NCBI RefSeq assembly: GCF_034009455.1
Contig: NZ_CP125380.1
Location: 2,459,001-2,523,000, forward strand
From: Pseudomonas sp. P5_109
Lineage (GTDB): Bacteria; Pseudomonadota; Gammaproteobacteria; Pseudomonadales; Pseudomonadaceae
DNA length: 64,000 nt
Direction of reading: 5' to 3'
The notes under the pieces were generated by a model. That model made no database searches and was not told the DNA's origin. It saw nothing but the letters and a program-made list of their open reading frames with translations. The position numbers were made by a program, and so were the translations under genes. Positions 1-8,175 of this stretch are shown here, in pieces (the first letter of the stretch is position 1; each line of letters begins with the position of its first letter).

Positions 1-1
1 C

Positions 2-1030
2 TTGGCGGACACCGGCGTTCTGTCCGGCGCTGGTTCGAGTCAAGTAATCCCGCGGGGCGGCTTTGCCACGGTCATACCTGTGGGTGGACAAGGGTTGATG
101 GCGAACCAACGGAAACAGAGTTTCCTCCCCTCGGCTCCTAAATCGGAGCTGCAGAAGCTTATGCCGAAGGCTAGCATTACCTATGATTCAGGCGCTTTTC
201 CCGTGGAAGCCGCCATACTCGCCAAGCAGTCGGATGTAGTCGTCTTGTTCGCAACGCGCCACGAGGCTGAAGGGTTCGATAGTCCTGATTTGTCCCTGCC
301 TTTTGGTCAGGATGCGTTGATTGACGCCGTTGCCAGCGCCAATCCCAATACCATAGTTGTTCTGCAGACCGGCAATCCGGTGGCCATGCCATGGCACACC
401 AAAGTTAAGGCAATTGTCGAGGCTTGGTACCCAGGGCAGGCGGGAGGGCAGGCGATCGCCGAAGTTCTAACCGGCCAGGTCAATCCATCCGGCCATCTCC
501 CGATGACGTTTCCAGCAGATATCGGACAAACACCACGACCTGAACTTCCAGGCTTCGGTACGCCGTTCGGCACCCCGCTGACGGTCAACTATTCCGAAGG
601 GGCCGAAGTGGGCTATCGATGGTTTGCAAAGAAGGATGAGAAACCCCTGTTCGCTTTTGGTCATGGTCTGAGCTACACCAGTTTCGCTTTCGATGATCTT
701 AAAGTCAGTGGGGGAGAGACGATCACGGCGAGTTTCACCGTGACGAATACCGGCAAGCGTAAGGGTATCGATGTTCCACAGCTCTACCTCACCGACGCGG
801 CAGGTGACAAACGAGTTCGTCTATTAGGTTTCGAGCGATTGGAGCTAGAGCCAGGTGAGGCTCGTCAGGTGTCGGTCAAGGCAGATCCACGTTTGCTAGC
901 ACGTTTCGATACAGCGTCTAATCAGTGGCACGTTAATGCGGGTGAATATCGTGTGGCGCTGGGCGAATCTGCGCAGGCGCTACTTTTGACGGCAACGACA
1001 GACCTGGTCGAACAGCGTTTCGTCGATTGA
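2..1030 (+). CDS. GH3 beta-glucosidase, 3' part (runs off left edge)
   Basis: This is the C-terminal part of a glycoside hydrolase family 3 enzyme, which releases glucose or a related sugar from the non-reducing end of beta-glucosides. The frame is open at base 2, so the catalytic N-terminal barrel and any signal peptide lie outside the window. Visible parts are the GH3 C-terminal alpha/beta domain (around residues 40-230, with a His-Glu-Ala-Glu-Gly-Phe-Asp stretch followed by Leu-Pro-Phe-Gly-Gln, and a Ser-Gly-His-Leu-Pro-Met-Thr-Phe-Pro motif) and a fibronectin-III-like domain (about 230-325, starting after FGHGLSYTSF). A sulfatase gene follows 116 bp downstream on the same strand, so the pair may process a sulfated or plant-derived glycan. 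The family is clear; the substrate is not. Confidence 0.9.
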   Translation: MADTGVLSGAGSSQVIPRGGFATVIPVGGQGLMANQRKQSFLPSAPKSELQKLMPKASITYDSGAFPVEAAILAKQSDVVVLFATRHEAEGFDSPDLSLPFGQDALIDAVASANPNTIVVLQTGNPVAMPWHTKVKAIVEAWYPGQAGGQAIAEVLTGQVNPSGHLPMTFPADIGQTPRPELPGFGTPFGTPLTVNYSEGAEVGYRWFAKKDEKPLFAFGHGLSYTSFAFDDLKVSGGETITASFTVTNTGKRKGIDVPQLYLTDAAGDKRVRLLGFERLELEPGEARQVSVKADPRLLARFDTASNQWHVNAGEYRVALGESAQALLLTATTDLVEQRFVD

Positions 1031-1146
1031 TCCCTCCGCCGGCTCACGGTGAGTCGGCTGGAGGCACGAACACAAGTAGTTATCTGGGTCAGCATCGCAA
1101 CCCATTCGATTGCTAATACGTTGTTACGGCGGAAGAAGGAAACAAC

Positions 1147-2820
1147 ATGAAACCGCGGAAACATTTGCTGGGGGTAGCTATCGCTGCTTTCGCTACGATG
1201 CTTAGTGTCAGTCCAATGACCTTGGCAAGGGAAACAGATAAAAAATCTCCACCGCGCAATATGGTCTTTATTCTGGTCGACGATTTGCGTTTTGATGGTA
1301 TGGGTTTCTTGCAGTCAGAATTGCAGACTCCCAACATCGATCAATTAGCCAAGGGAGGGGCTTATTTTCCCAATGCTGTGGTCACTTCGGCGCTTTGCTC
1401 TCCGAGCCGCGCGACGATTTTGACAGGGCAAACGGCGCGGACTCATGGAGTGATCGACAACAATAATTCATCAGAGGAAGGTCTGACCTTCTTTCCGCGT
1501 TACTTGCAGCAGGCGGGATATCAGACGGCCTTAATCGGTAAGTGGCACATGGGGGCGGAAACCGACGAGCCGCGCCCAGGTTTTGACAAGTGGGTGAGTT
1601 TCAAGGGGCAGGGGAACTATTTCCCGACTGACTTCCTGTCGCCTGCAGCGATGAAGAGTGGGGTCGTGCACACGCTCAATATCGATGGCAAGGTGGTTCC
1701 TCAGAAGGGCTATATCACGGACGAACTTACCGACTATGCGATGAATTGGTTGGAGAGAGAGCGCGATACTTCAAAGCCGTTCTTTCTCTATCTCAGCCAT
1801 AAAGCAGTGCATAACTTTCCGAAGCCGCCGGAGCGTTATAAGGGGCAATATAAAAATGCCACTTTTAAACTGCCGGATAGCGCAGCCGATACACCGGAAA
1901 ATAAGATCGGCAAACCGATGTGGGTGCAGAATCAGCGTAACAGTTGGCACGGTCTGGATTTTTTCTATCACTCGAATGTGAAGATGACGGATTACTTGAA
2001 AGATTACTATGCCACGTTATCCCCCGTGGATGATAGTGTGGGTCGGATTATGGAGTACTTAAGGAAGAATAACCTCGAAAAGAACACTATGGTGGTGTTC
2101 TATAGTGATAACGGTTATTTGATCGGTGACCATGGTTTGATTGACAAACGTAATGCTTATGAGGGTTCGATAAAGGTACCACTGGTGGTGTATGCGCCTG
2201 GGCTGATTCCTGCGGGAGTTACCAATCCCGTCAGGGTGCGTAACCTGGATATTGCCCCGACACTCCTGGATGTCGCGGGTGTTGAGGCGCCTCCTCAGTT
2301 TGAAGGACAAAGTGTACTGAAGGTAGCTAGTGGCCGGCTACCGGTTGGGGATTGGAAAGTCCCGGACTTTGTCTACGAGTACTACTGGGAATGGACTTAT
2401 CCGATGACACCAACCACTTTTGCGATCCAGCGCGATCAAATGAAGTACATCCAGTACCAGGGTGTATGGGATATCGAGGAACTCTACGATTTGGAAAGTG
2501 ATCCGCGTGAGATGCACAATCTGATCGATGAACCACGTTATCTGGAAACCAAGACTGCTCTGCGCAAGGCATTGTTCGAACAAATGGCCAATGCCGATGG
2601 CAAGCACGTAGTGCCGTTCACTGAGAGATACTCAAGAGGTGCGGTGCGGCGTCATCGTGAAGGCCCGGGTGCGGCACCGTTTCCCGATCAGTGGCTGGTT
2701 GAACCTAACCGCTTGGACCGATTCAACGACCAACTTGCAGATACCCCGGCCAAGCTAAAGGCGGAGCAAGAGGGGCGGATTTATTTTCCAGATGCAGATG
2801 ACACACGTTCGCAGCGATAG
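1147..2820 (+). CDS. Exported sulfatase (arylsulfatase family)
   Basis: The product has 557 residues and probably hydrolyses a sulfate ester in the periplasm or outside the cell. The N-terminus looks like a signal peptide: a Lys/Arg start, a hydrophobic stretch at about 8-25, and a likely cut before ETDKK. The metal-binding Asp pair is at residues 45-46 (LVDDLR). The formylglycine motif C-S-P-S-R is at residues 84-88, so this is a Cys-type sulfatase that needs a maturase. GKWHMG and YSDNG motifs of the family follow. The length is normal. It sits downstream of the GH3 gene, which suggests joint action on a sulfated saccharide. No maturase gene is visible here. The true substrate could equally be an aryl sulfate. 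Confidence 0.92.
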   Translation: MKPRKHLLGVAIAAFATMLSVSPMTLARETDKKSPPRNMVFILVDDLRFDGMGFLQSELQTPNIDQLAKGGAYFPNAVVTSALCSPSRATILTGQTARTHGVIDNNNSSEEGLTFFPRYLQQAGYQTALIGKWHMGAETDEPRPGFDKWVSFKGQGNYFPTDFLSPAAMKSGVVHTLNIDGKVVPQKGYITDELTDYAMNWLERERDTSKPFFLYLSHKAVHNFPKPPERYKGQYKNATFKLPDSAADTPENKIGKPMWVQNQRNSWHGLDFFYHSNVKMTDYLKDYYATLSPVDDSVGRIMEYLRKNNLEKNTMVVFYSDNGYLIGDHGLIDKRNAYEGSIKVPLVVYAPGLIPAGVTNPVRVRNLDIAPTLLDVAGVEAPPQFEGQSVLKVASGRLPVGDWKVPDFVYEYYWEWTYPMTPTTFAIQRDQMKYIQYQGVWDIEELYDLESDPREMHNLIDEPRYLETKTALRKALFEQMANADGKHVVPFTERYSRGAVRRHREGPGAAPFPDQWLVEPNRLDRFNDQLADTPAKLKAEQEGRIYFPDADDTRSQR

Positions 2821-2834
2821 CAAGTGAGGGGTCT

Positions 2835-2871
2835 ACCGAATTCAGCTGTTTTTTATATGGTTGAATTCGGT
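2835..2871 (+). terminator. Stem-loop after the sulfatase gene, possible terminator
   Basis: A perfect 10-bp stem (2835-2844 with 2862-2871, arms ACCGAATTCA and TGAATTCGGT) with a 17-nt loop lies 15 bp after the sulfatase stop and is followed by three more T. The stem is AT-rich and the T tract is short, so it would be a weak intrinsic terminator. Confidence 0.4.
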
Positions 2872-2923
2872 TTTGAAGTAGTAATTGGTACTCAATAATG
2901 TGGTTTGCCATCAGAGATAATGA

Positions 2924-2954
2924 AGGGGACTAACTAGGTGCCGTTTAGTCCCTT
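2924..2954. repeat. Inverted repeat upstream of the DUF1329 gene
   Basis: The arms AGGGGACTAA (2924-2933) and TTAGTCCCTT (2945-2954) pair over 10 bp with one G-U, around an 11-nt loop. No T tract follows. It could be an operator or an RNA hairpin in the leader of the next gene. The rest of the roughly 300-bp gap between the sulfatase and the DUF1329 gene shows no gene. Confidence 0.35.
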
Positions 2955-3118
2955 GGTTGCTGTGTAGGTTTAGTGCTTTGAACTCTGATCTCATCAGTAT
3001 TCCGATGCGCCAGGTGCACATTCAGCAATGGCTTCGGAAGTTCGAACTGTATCTCAATGCTGTGAATCAAATCTCAAACCGTGGTGCCAGCGTCTAAACA
3101 CCTGATAAGGAGCCCCTG

Positions 3119-4483
3119 ATGATCAGTTGTACCCAACTGACTCAGGCCATTGGCCTGGGCTTGAGCCTGCTCGTCACCCAGACGCTGGCAGCGGTGCCGG
3201 CCGATCAGATCAGCCGGCTCGACAAGGACCTTACGCCCATCGGCGCCGAGCGTACCGGTAATGCCGATGGCACTATTCCGCCCTGGACCGGCGGTTTACC
3301 CAAGGATGTCAGTCAGCGCGACGCCAATGGTTTTCTTCCGGATCCCTATGCCGCCGACAAGCCACTGTTCATCATCACAGCGCAGAACGTCGAGCAGTAT
3401 AAAGACAGGCTGACTCCTGGGCAGTTGGCTTTGTTCAAGCGCTACCCAAACAGCTATCGCATCCCGGTTTACCCAAGCCGCCGTTCGGTCAGCCTGCCGC
3501 AGAAGTACCTGGACAGCACCCGCCTGAATGCAGTCGATACCCACTTGGAGAACAATGGCGATGCCTTGCAGAATTATCGCAGCAGCGGATTGCCCTTCGT
3601 TATTCCGCAGAACGGTCTGGAGGTTGTCTGGAACCATATTGGTCGCTACCGTGGGCAGTCCTTCCAGCGTCTGGTGGTGCAAGCCTCGCCGCAGGTCGAC
3701 GGTAGCTTTACGCCGAGCCTGATCGAGCAGCAACTGGCCTATCCGCAAGGGTTGTCCGATTACAGTCCGGGTGAGATGGCAAACATTCTCTACTTCTTTC
3801 GTCAGGAGGTCCTGTCCCCGGTGCGTTTGGCCGGCAATATAGGATTGGTGCATGAGACGATCAACCAGGTCGAGGAACCGCGAATGGCCTGGCAGTATTA
3901 CGCTGATCAACGTCGCGTACGGCGTGCCCCTCAGGTTGCCTACGACAGCCCGGATGCCGAAGGTATGCGGACCACGGATGATTTCGACATGTTCAACGGC
4001 GCCCCTGATCGCTTCGACTGGAAGCTGGTGGGTAAAAAGGAATTGTACATTCCCTACAATGCCTATCAGTTGGGCTCACCCAAGCTGCGCTATGACGACA
4101 TCATTAAGCCGGGTCACTTGAACCCCGAACACACCCGTTACGAGTTGCACCGCGTCTGGCATGTAACCGCCACGCTCAAGCCGGGGCAGCGACATGTCTA
4201 CTCGCGGCGCGATCTGTACATCGATGAGGACAGCTGGCAGGCCGCTGAAGCGGATGCGTATGACAGTCGTGGCAATCTGTGGCGCGTTTCCGAGGGGCAT
4301 ACCAGCTTCTTCTATGACCAGCAGATGCCATTGTTTAATGCTGAGACCCATTACGACGTGCAGTCCGGACGTTATGCGGTAAACGCTCTCTACAATGAAC
4401 AGAAGAACGCCTACCAGTTTGATCTTGATTTCAACCGCAAGCAGTTCACGCCCAGTGCACTGCGAAGCAGCGGTATTCGCTGA
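3119..4483 (+). CDS. DUF1329 family exported protein
   Basis: The product has 454 residues and matches the DUF1329 family of Pseudomonas, periplasmic or outer-membrane-associated proteins often found beside outer-membrane or lipid-related genes, with no established reaction. The N-terminus is a signal peptide ending near LAAVPADQ. The family hallmark LTPIGAERTGNADGTIPPW lies at about residues 38-56. Further typical features are the YRTTGLP-like segment (here NYRSSGLPFVIP) and the late stretch PKLRYDDIIKPGHLNPEHTRYELHRVW. The start is supported by a well-placed AAGGAG nine bases upstream. It stands alone between the sulfatase and the mutarotase genes. The family call is secure and the function is unknown. 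Confidence 0.9.
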   Translation: MISCTQLTQAIGLGLSLLVTQTLAAVPADQISRLDKDLTPIGAERTGNADGTIPPWTGGLPKDVSQRDANGFLPDPYAADKPLFIITAQNVEQYKDRLTPGQLALFKRYPNSYRIPVYPSRRSVSLPQKYLDSTRLNAVDTHLENNGDALQNYRSSGLPFVIPQNGLEVVWNHIGRYRGQSFQRLVVQASPQVDGSFTPSLIEQQLAYPQGLSDYSPGEMANILYFFRQEVLSPVRLAGNIGLVHETINQVEEPRMAWQYYADQRRVRRAPQVAYDSPDAEGMRTTDDFDMFNGAPDRFDWKLVGKKELYIPYNAYQLGSPKLRYDDIIKPGHLNPEHTRYELHRVWHVTATLKPGQRHVYSRRDLYIDEDSWQAAEADAYDSRGNLWRVSEGHTSFFYDQQMPLFNAETHYDVQSGRYAVNALYNEQKNAYQFDLDFNRKQFTPSALRSSGIR

Positions 4484-4875
4484 TTCCAAGCGTGTAGCCT
4501 ACGGTGCCCATTTTGGGGCTTCAAAAGGTAGATCCTGATCTGTCTGGCGATGCGCTCAATCATCCGAAACTATCGAAACTGACGTGGAGCTGCGCGCCGT
4601 TACTGATTAAGAAAAATGATGTGCAAGTCTATGTGGTTTTGTTCAATCAGCGTCTTTTTGTCTCAAAGAAGCATGGCAAGCGTGCGGTTGTCGTTTAAAA
4701 GGCGTGATTCAGCAGTGTTATCGAGCTACTTAAATGTATGGGCGTATTGTCGATCAGCGCCAACACGTCATATCCAGTAATGCAGGTTTGGCGGCTGCTT
4801 TGGCAAGAAATTACGGGGAAAAGTCGTGCTTAATGAGCGGGTTGTATCCATTGTGAATGTGGCGGGAAGTTTATC
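4484..4875. other. 392-bp gap without a recognisable gene
   Basis: A 64-codon open frame at 4504-4698 (+) resembles nothing I know and has no clear ribosome-binding site. The base composition is lower in GC than the flanking genes. I see no tRNA, terminator with a T tract, or insertion-sequence end here. Confidence 0.4.
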
Positions 4876-5763
4876 GTGAGTCTCGCTCATCCTACAGGTC
4901 CATCGCTTGAGTGCGATTGGGAAAACGCTTTGATCCGACTACTGCGATCAAACAACCATCAACTTTTTCGCTGGACAGAGCACCAGGGGCGCGAGCTTCT
5001 TCTGATTCAGCATCCGCGTTGCGAAGCAGTGTTCAGCCGAACGGGTGGGCAGCTTTTGCATTTCCGTCCGCGTGGAGAACGGTCGCTGCTATGGTGTGCC
5101 ACACGCTGGCCTAAAGTTGGGGCAATTCGGGGGGGCGTACCAGTCTGTTGGCCTTGGTTTGGTCGCCACCCTGTAGAGCGTGGTTTGCCCCATCATGGTT
5201 GGGCCCGGCTCACCGACTGGCAATTAATCAAAAAACAAGCAGACAGTCAGGGGGTCCAGCTGCATTGGTGTCTGGAACTGCACGATTGGCGAGTGGAACT
5301 GAAGGCAGTATTGGGTGATGAACTCCATCTGCAACTCATCACTAGCCACCGTGACTCGGAGCCCTGTCTTCTGAGCCATGCCTTGCATGCGTACTGGCGT
5401 GTAGCGGATGTTCTGGAAGTCACCCTGGATGGCCTCGATGGTGCTCAGGTACATGACCTGTTCACACAGGAAGCGTTTACCCAGCAGGGAACCGTCAGAA
5501 TAGTGAATGAGCATCATCGAGCTTACCGACAAGGCGCAGTGATGCACCTCGGCGACCCGGTTTGGCAACGTCGCTTGTGTATTGATGGGGCGAGTAATAT
5601 GAACACTGTAGTTTGGCATCCGGGTAGCATGCCACTCAGTGATGTAAGCAGAGTCGAAGGAAGGGAATTCCTGTGCGTCGAGGCTGCGAGATGCTTGGAG
5701 GACAGTCTAGTGCTGGCACCAGGCCAAGAGGCGCGGCTTGAACTAAGAGCGAGAGTGGACTGA
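4876..5763 (+). CDS. D-hexose-6-phosphate mutarotase (aldose 1-epimerase family, YeaD-like)
   Basis: The product has 295 residues and should interconvert the alpha and beta anomers of hexose 6-phosphates in the cytoplasm. The family signature is clear: GGVPVCWPWFG followed by HP and LPHHGWAR at about residues 83-110, holding the phosphate-binding Arg and catalytic His, with a second His at LLSHALHAYW (about 170-178). The start is GTG at 4876. There is no signal peptide. The nearest downstream DNA (5770-5850) is a LysR remnant, so the gene is not in an obvious operon. A general aldose epimerase is the alternative, but the CWPWFG motif favours the hexose-phosphate group. Confidence 0.9.
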   Translation: MSLAHPTGPSLECDWENALIRLLRSNNHQLFRWTEHQGRELLLIQHPRCEAVFSRTGGQLLHFRPRGERSLLWCATRWPKVGAIRGGVPVCWPWFGRHPVERGLPHHGWARLTDWQLIKKQADSQGVQLHWCLELHDWRVELKAVLGDELHLQLITSHRDSEPCLLSHALHAYWRVADVLEVTLDGLDGAQVHDLFTQEAFTQQGTVRIVNEHHRAYRQGAVMHLGDPVWQRRLCIDGASNMNTVVWHPGSMPLSDVSRVEGREFLCVEAARCLEDSLVLAPGQEARLELRARVD

Positions 5764-5769
5764 AAAAGC

Positions 5770-5850
5770 CCTTCCTTTAACCGGAAAATTCGATTGTTGG
5801 AAAAGGAGCTTGGCACTTCCCTGTTTGATTTACATGGCTGCCGAGCAGTC
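5770..5850 (+). pseudogene. Fragment of a LysR-type HTH
   Basis: Reading from base 5770, the frame gives KIRLLEKELGTSLFD followed by LHG. This matches the end of a LysR winged HTH (usual form: rIr-LEeeLG-xxLFeR-hgR). No start, upstream helix or effector domain is present, and the frame then runs into unrelated sequence. It is a short relic of another LysR gene, unrelated to the intact LysR gene on the opposite strand at 5939-6838. Confidence 0.6.
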
Positions 5851-5938
5851 CTTGTTATTGTTTGGGCGATCCACTGTAGGGAGCGCTTCGGGCCGTAGCC
5901 AATACCAGAGCGGAATGCCAGCCATCGCATTGGGTGGC

Positions 5939-6838
5939 TCAGCCCGGTTGAATCGCCAGGATCTGCGCCTCAAGCCAAGTCAGCGCCGGGTCGTGCTGAC
6001 GATGCATCAGGCGTACCAGCTCCAGATCAAAGGGCGGCAGCGCGAACGGCAGTTCATACAGCTTCAGGGGCAGCAGCCGGGCGAACTGCAGTGCCAGTTG
6101 CGTCGGCAACACGACACAGAGTTCGGTCGCAGCCACCAGGTGCGCGGCTTGCAGATAATTGGGCGTGGTGTAGACGATCTGTCGCACGAGGTTCTGCTCC
6201 GCCAGCCATTGGTCGACCATGCCTCGGGTCTGGCCACCATGGACCCACACGTGGCGCAATTGCAGGAAACGCCGCAGGTCCAGGCCATCACTCAGACACG
6301 GATGGTCCTGACGCACCGCGACTCGCAGTGTTTCGCTGCGCCAGAGCTGGCGGGTGAACCTTGCTGGCACGTGGTCAAAACGGCCCAGCACCATGTCCAG
6401 TTCACCTCTATCCAGCGCCTCGGCGGGCAGGCTGGCAGTCAGATGGGCAACATCGATGCGCAGGTGAGGCGCCTGCGTCTGCAGGCCCGCCAGTAAGGAC
6501 GGCATGCACAGTTGTTCAACAAAGTCGGTCAGGGCAATCCTCAATTGGCGATGGCTGCGCTGTGGGTCGAACGCGTCACCGGTGGACAGTGTTTGCTCGA
6601 TTTGATGCAAGGCGGCGCGAATAGGTCCTTCCAGCGCGAGCGCTCGAGGCGTCGGGCACATGCGCCGACCGACGCGCACAAGCAGGGGGTCGCCCAGCAT
6701 ATCGCGCAAGCGCGCCAAGGCGTTGCTCACCGTGGGTTGGGTCAACGCTAGGCGTTGCGCTGCGCGCGAGACATTCTGCTCACGCAGCAACATGTCGAAC
6801 ACGCGCAGCAGGTTCAGATCAAAGTTTGAAGTATTCAT
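5939..6838 (-). CDS. LysR-type transcriptional regulator
   Basis: The product has 299 residues from the ATG at 6838, the usual LysR length. The frame also opens 12 codons earlier, but MNTSNFDLNLLRVFDML is the typical LysR start. The N-terminal winged HTH (residues about 5-65) contains SRAAQRLALTQPTVSNALARLRDMLGDPLLVR, and a LysR effector-binding domain follows. The gene is divergent from the acyl-CoA operon starting at 6937, with about 100 bp between, so it most likely controls that operon. The effector is unknown; a CoA ester or the free acid substrate is an inference from family behaviour. Confidence 0.93.
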   Translation of the reverse strand: MNTSNFDLNLLRVFDMLLREQNVSRAAQRLALTQPTVSNALARLRDMLGDPLLVRVGRRMCPTPRALALEGPIRAALHQIEQTLSTGDAFDPQRSHRQLRIALTDFVEQLCMPSLLAGLQTQAPHLRIDVAHLTASLPAEALDRGELDMVLGRFDHVPARFTRQLWRSETLRVAVRQDHPCLSDGLDLRRFLQLRHVWVHGGQTRGMVDQWLAEQNLVRQIVYTTPNYLQAAHLVAATELCVVLPTQLALQFARLLPLKLYELPFALPPFDLELVRLMHRQHDPALTWLEAQILAIQPG

Positions 6839-6863
6839 GCTCGGAATATATGGCATATGAAAA

Positions 6864-6873
6864 TGAAATTTCA
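6864..6873. promoter_or_regulatory. Candidate LysR binding palindrome
   Basis: A perfect palindrome, TGAAATTTCA, lies in the divergent spacer between the LysR gene and the hydroxyacyl-CoA dehydrogenase gene, inside an A/T-rich stretch. LysR boxes are commonly short dyads with this kind of core. This is position and symmetry only. Confidence 0.35.
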
Positions 6874-6936
6874 AAAATACTTGAAGCCTGCTTAGGGTGA
6901 CGGCTGTTCATTTTCCCCAATGCAGGAGCACCGCGT

Positions 6937-8175
6937 GTGAACACCCCTTCCAATATTCAGCAGGTCGCCGTGATCGGCGCGGGCACCATGGGCCGGGGCA
7001 TCGTCATCAGTCTGGCCAGCGCCGGGTTGCCGGTGCTGTGGCTGGAGAGCAATACCCTGGCACTCGACGCGGGCTTGGCGATGATTGAACAAACCTGGTC
7101 GCAGCAGGTTGGCAAGCAGCGCATCACTCAGGTCGAAGCTGACGCCAACTTCCAGCGAGTACGCCCTGTGCAAAGTTACGCGGCACTGGCCGAGGCGGAC
7201 CTGGTGATCGAAGCGGTGTACGAAAGCCTGGAGCTCAAGCAGGAAATCTTCCGCGCACTGGACGCGCACCTCAAGCCCGCGGCGATTCTGGCCAGCAACA
7301 CCTCGGCGCTGGATATCGACGCGATTGCGGCAGTCACCGGGCGTTCACAGCAGGTATTGGGTCTGCATTACTTCAGCCCTGCCCACATCATGAAGCTGTT
7401 GGAGATCGTTCGCGGCAAGGACACCGACAGCCAAGTGCTCGAAGTGGCACGCAGCCTCGCCCGGCGAACCGGCAAAGTAGCGGTGGTGGCGGGCAACTGC
7501 CCCGGTTTCATCGGCAATCGCATGCTGCGCAGCTATGTGGCCGAGGCGCGAAAATTACTCCTGGAGGGCGCATTACCTCAGCAGGTGGACGAGGCGCTGC
7601 AGCAATTTGGTTTCGCCATGGGCCCGTTCCGCATGTATGACGTGGTCGGCATCGATCTGGAGTGGCGCGCGCGTCACCTGGCCGGGCAGGGCATGGACGC
7701 GCCCTTGGTGCAAGTCGACAACGCCTTGTGCGAACTCGGCCGCCTGGGACAGAAAACCGGTGCGGGATACTACCGCTACGCTCCCGGCAGTCGACAGGCC
7801 GAGCATGACCCACTGGTGGACGAATGGGTGCTCAAGGTTTCTCAGGGGCTGGGCTACCGCCGCCGCGAGATCGACGCACGGGAAATCCTCGATCGCTGCC
7901 TTTTGGCACTGGTCAATGAGGGCGCGAAAATCCTCGAAGAAGGCATTGCGGCCAGCAGCCATGACATCGACCAGGTTTGGCTCAACGGTTATGGCTTTCC
8001 GATTGAAACCGGCGGACCGATGAGCTGGGCGGATGAGCAGGGCATGAATTCCCTGCTGACTCGACTGGAACGTCTGCAAGGTCTTTTCGGCGAGCATTGG
8101 CATCCCGCCCGTCTGATCCCCCGATTGATGGCCAACGGCAAACGCTTTGCCGATGTCGGGGAGGGTCGCGTATGA
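6937..8175 (+). CDS. 3-hydroxyacyl-CoA dehydrogenase
   Basis: The product has 412 residues and oxidises a (3S)-3-hydroxyacyl-CoA to the 3-oxoacyl-CoA with NAD, in the cytoplasm. The NAD-binding GAGTMGRG is at residues 14-21. The catalytic region GLHYFSPAHIMKLLEI (about 141-156) carries the active-site His, and a further segment holds GNCPGFIGNR. Two C-terminal HCDH domains are present, and the length suits the stand-alone two-domain form rather than the FadB fusion. The start is GTG with an AGGAG about 10 bases upstream. Its stop overlaps the start of the acyl-CoA dehydrogenase gene (ATGA), so the two are translationally coupled. Confidence 0.93.
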   Translation: MNTPSNIQQVAVIGAGTMGRGIVISLASAGLPVLWLESNTLALDAGLAMIEQTWSQQVGKQRITQVEADANFQRVRPVQSYAALAEADLVIEAVYESLELKQEIFRALDAHLKPAAILASNTSALDIDAIAAVTGRSQQVLGLHYFSPAHIMKLLEIVRGKDTDSQVLEVARSLARRTGKVAVVAGNCPGFIGNRMLRSYVAEARKLLLEGALPQQVDEALQQFGFAMGPFRMYDVVGIDLEWRARHLAGQGMDAPLVQVDNALCELGRLGQKTGAGYYRYAPGSRQAEHDPLVDEWVLKVSQGLGYRRREIDAREILDRCLLALVNEGAKILEEGIAASSHDIDQVWLNGYGFPIETGGPMSWADEQGMNSLLTRLERLQGLFGEHWHPARLIPRLMANGKRFADVGEGRV

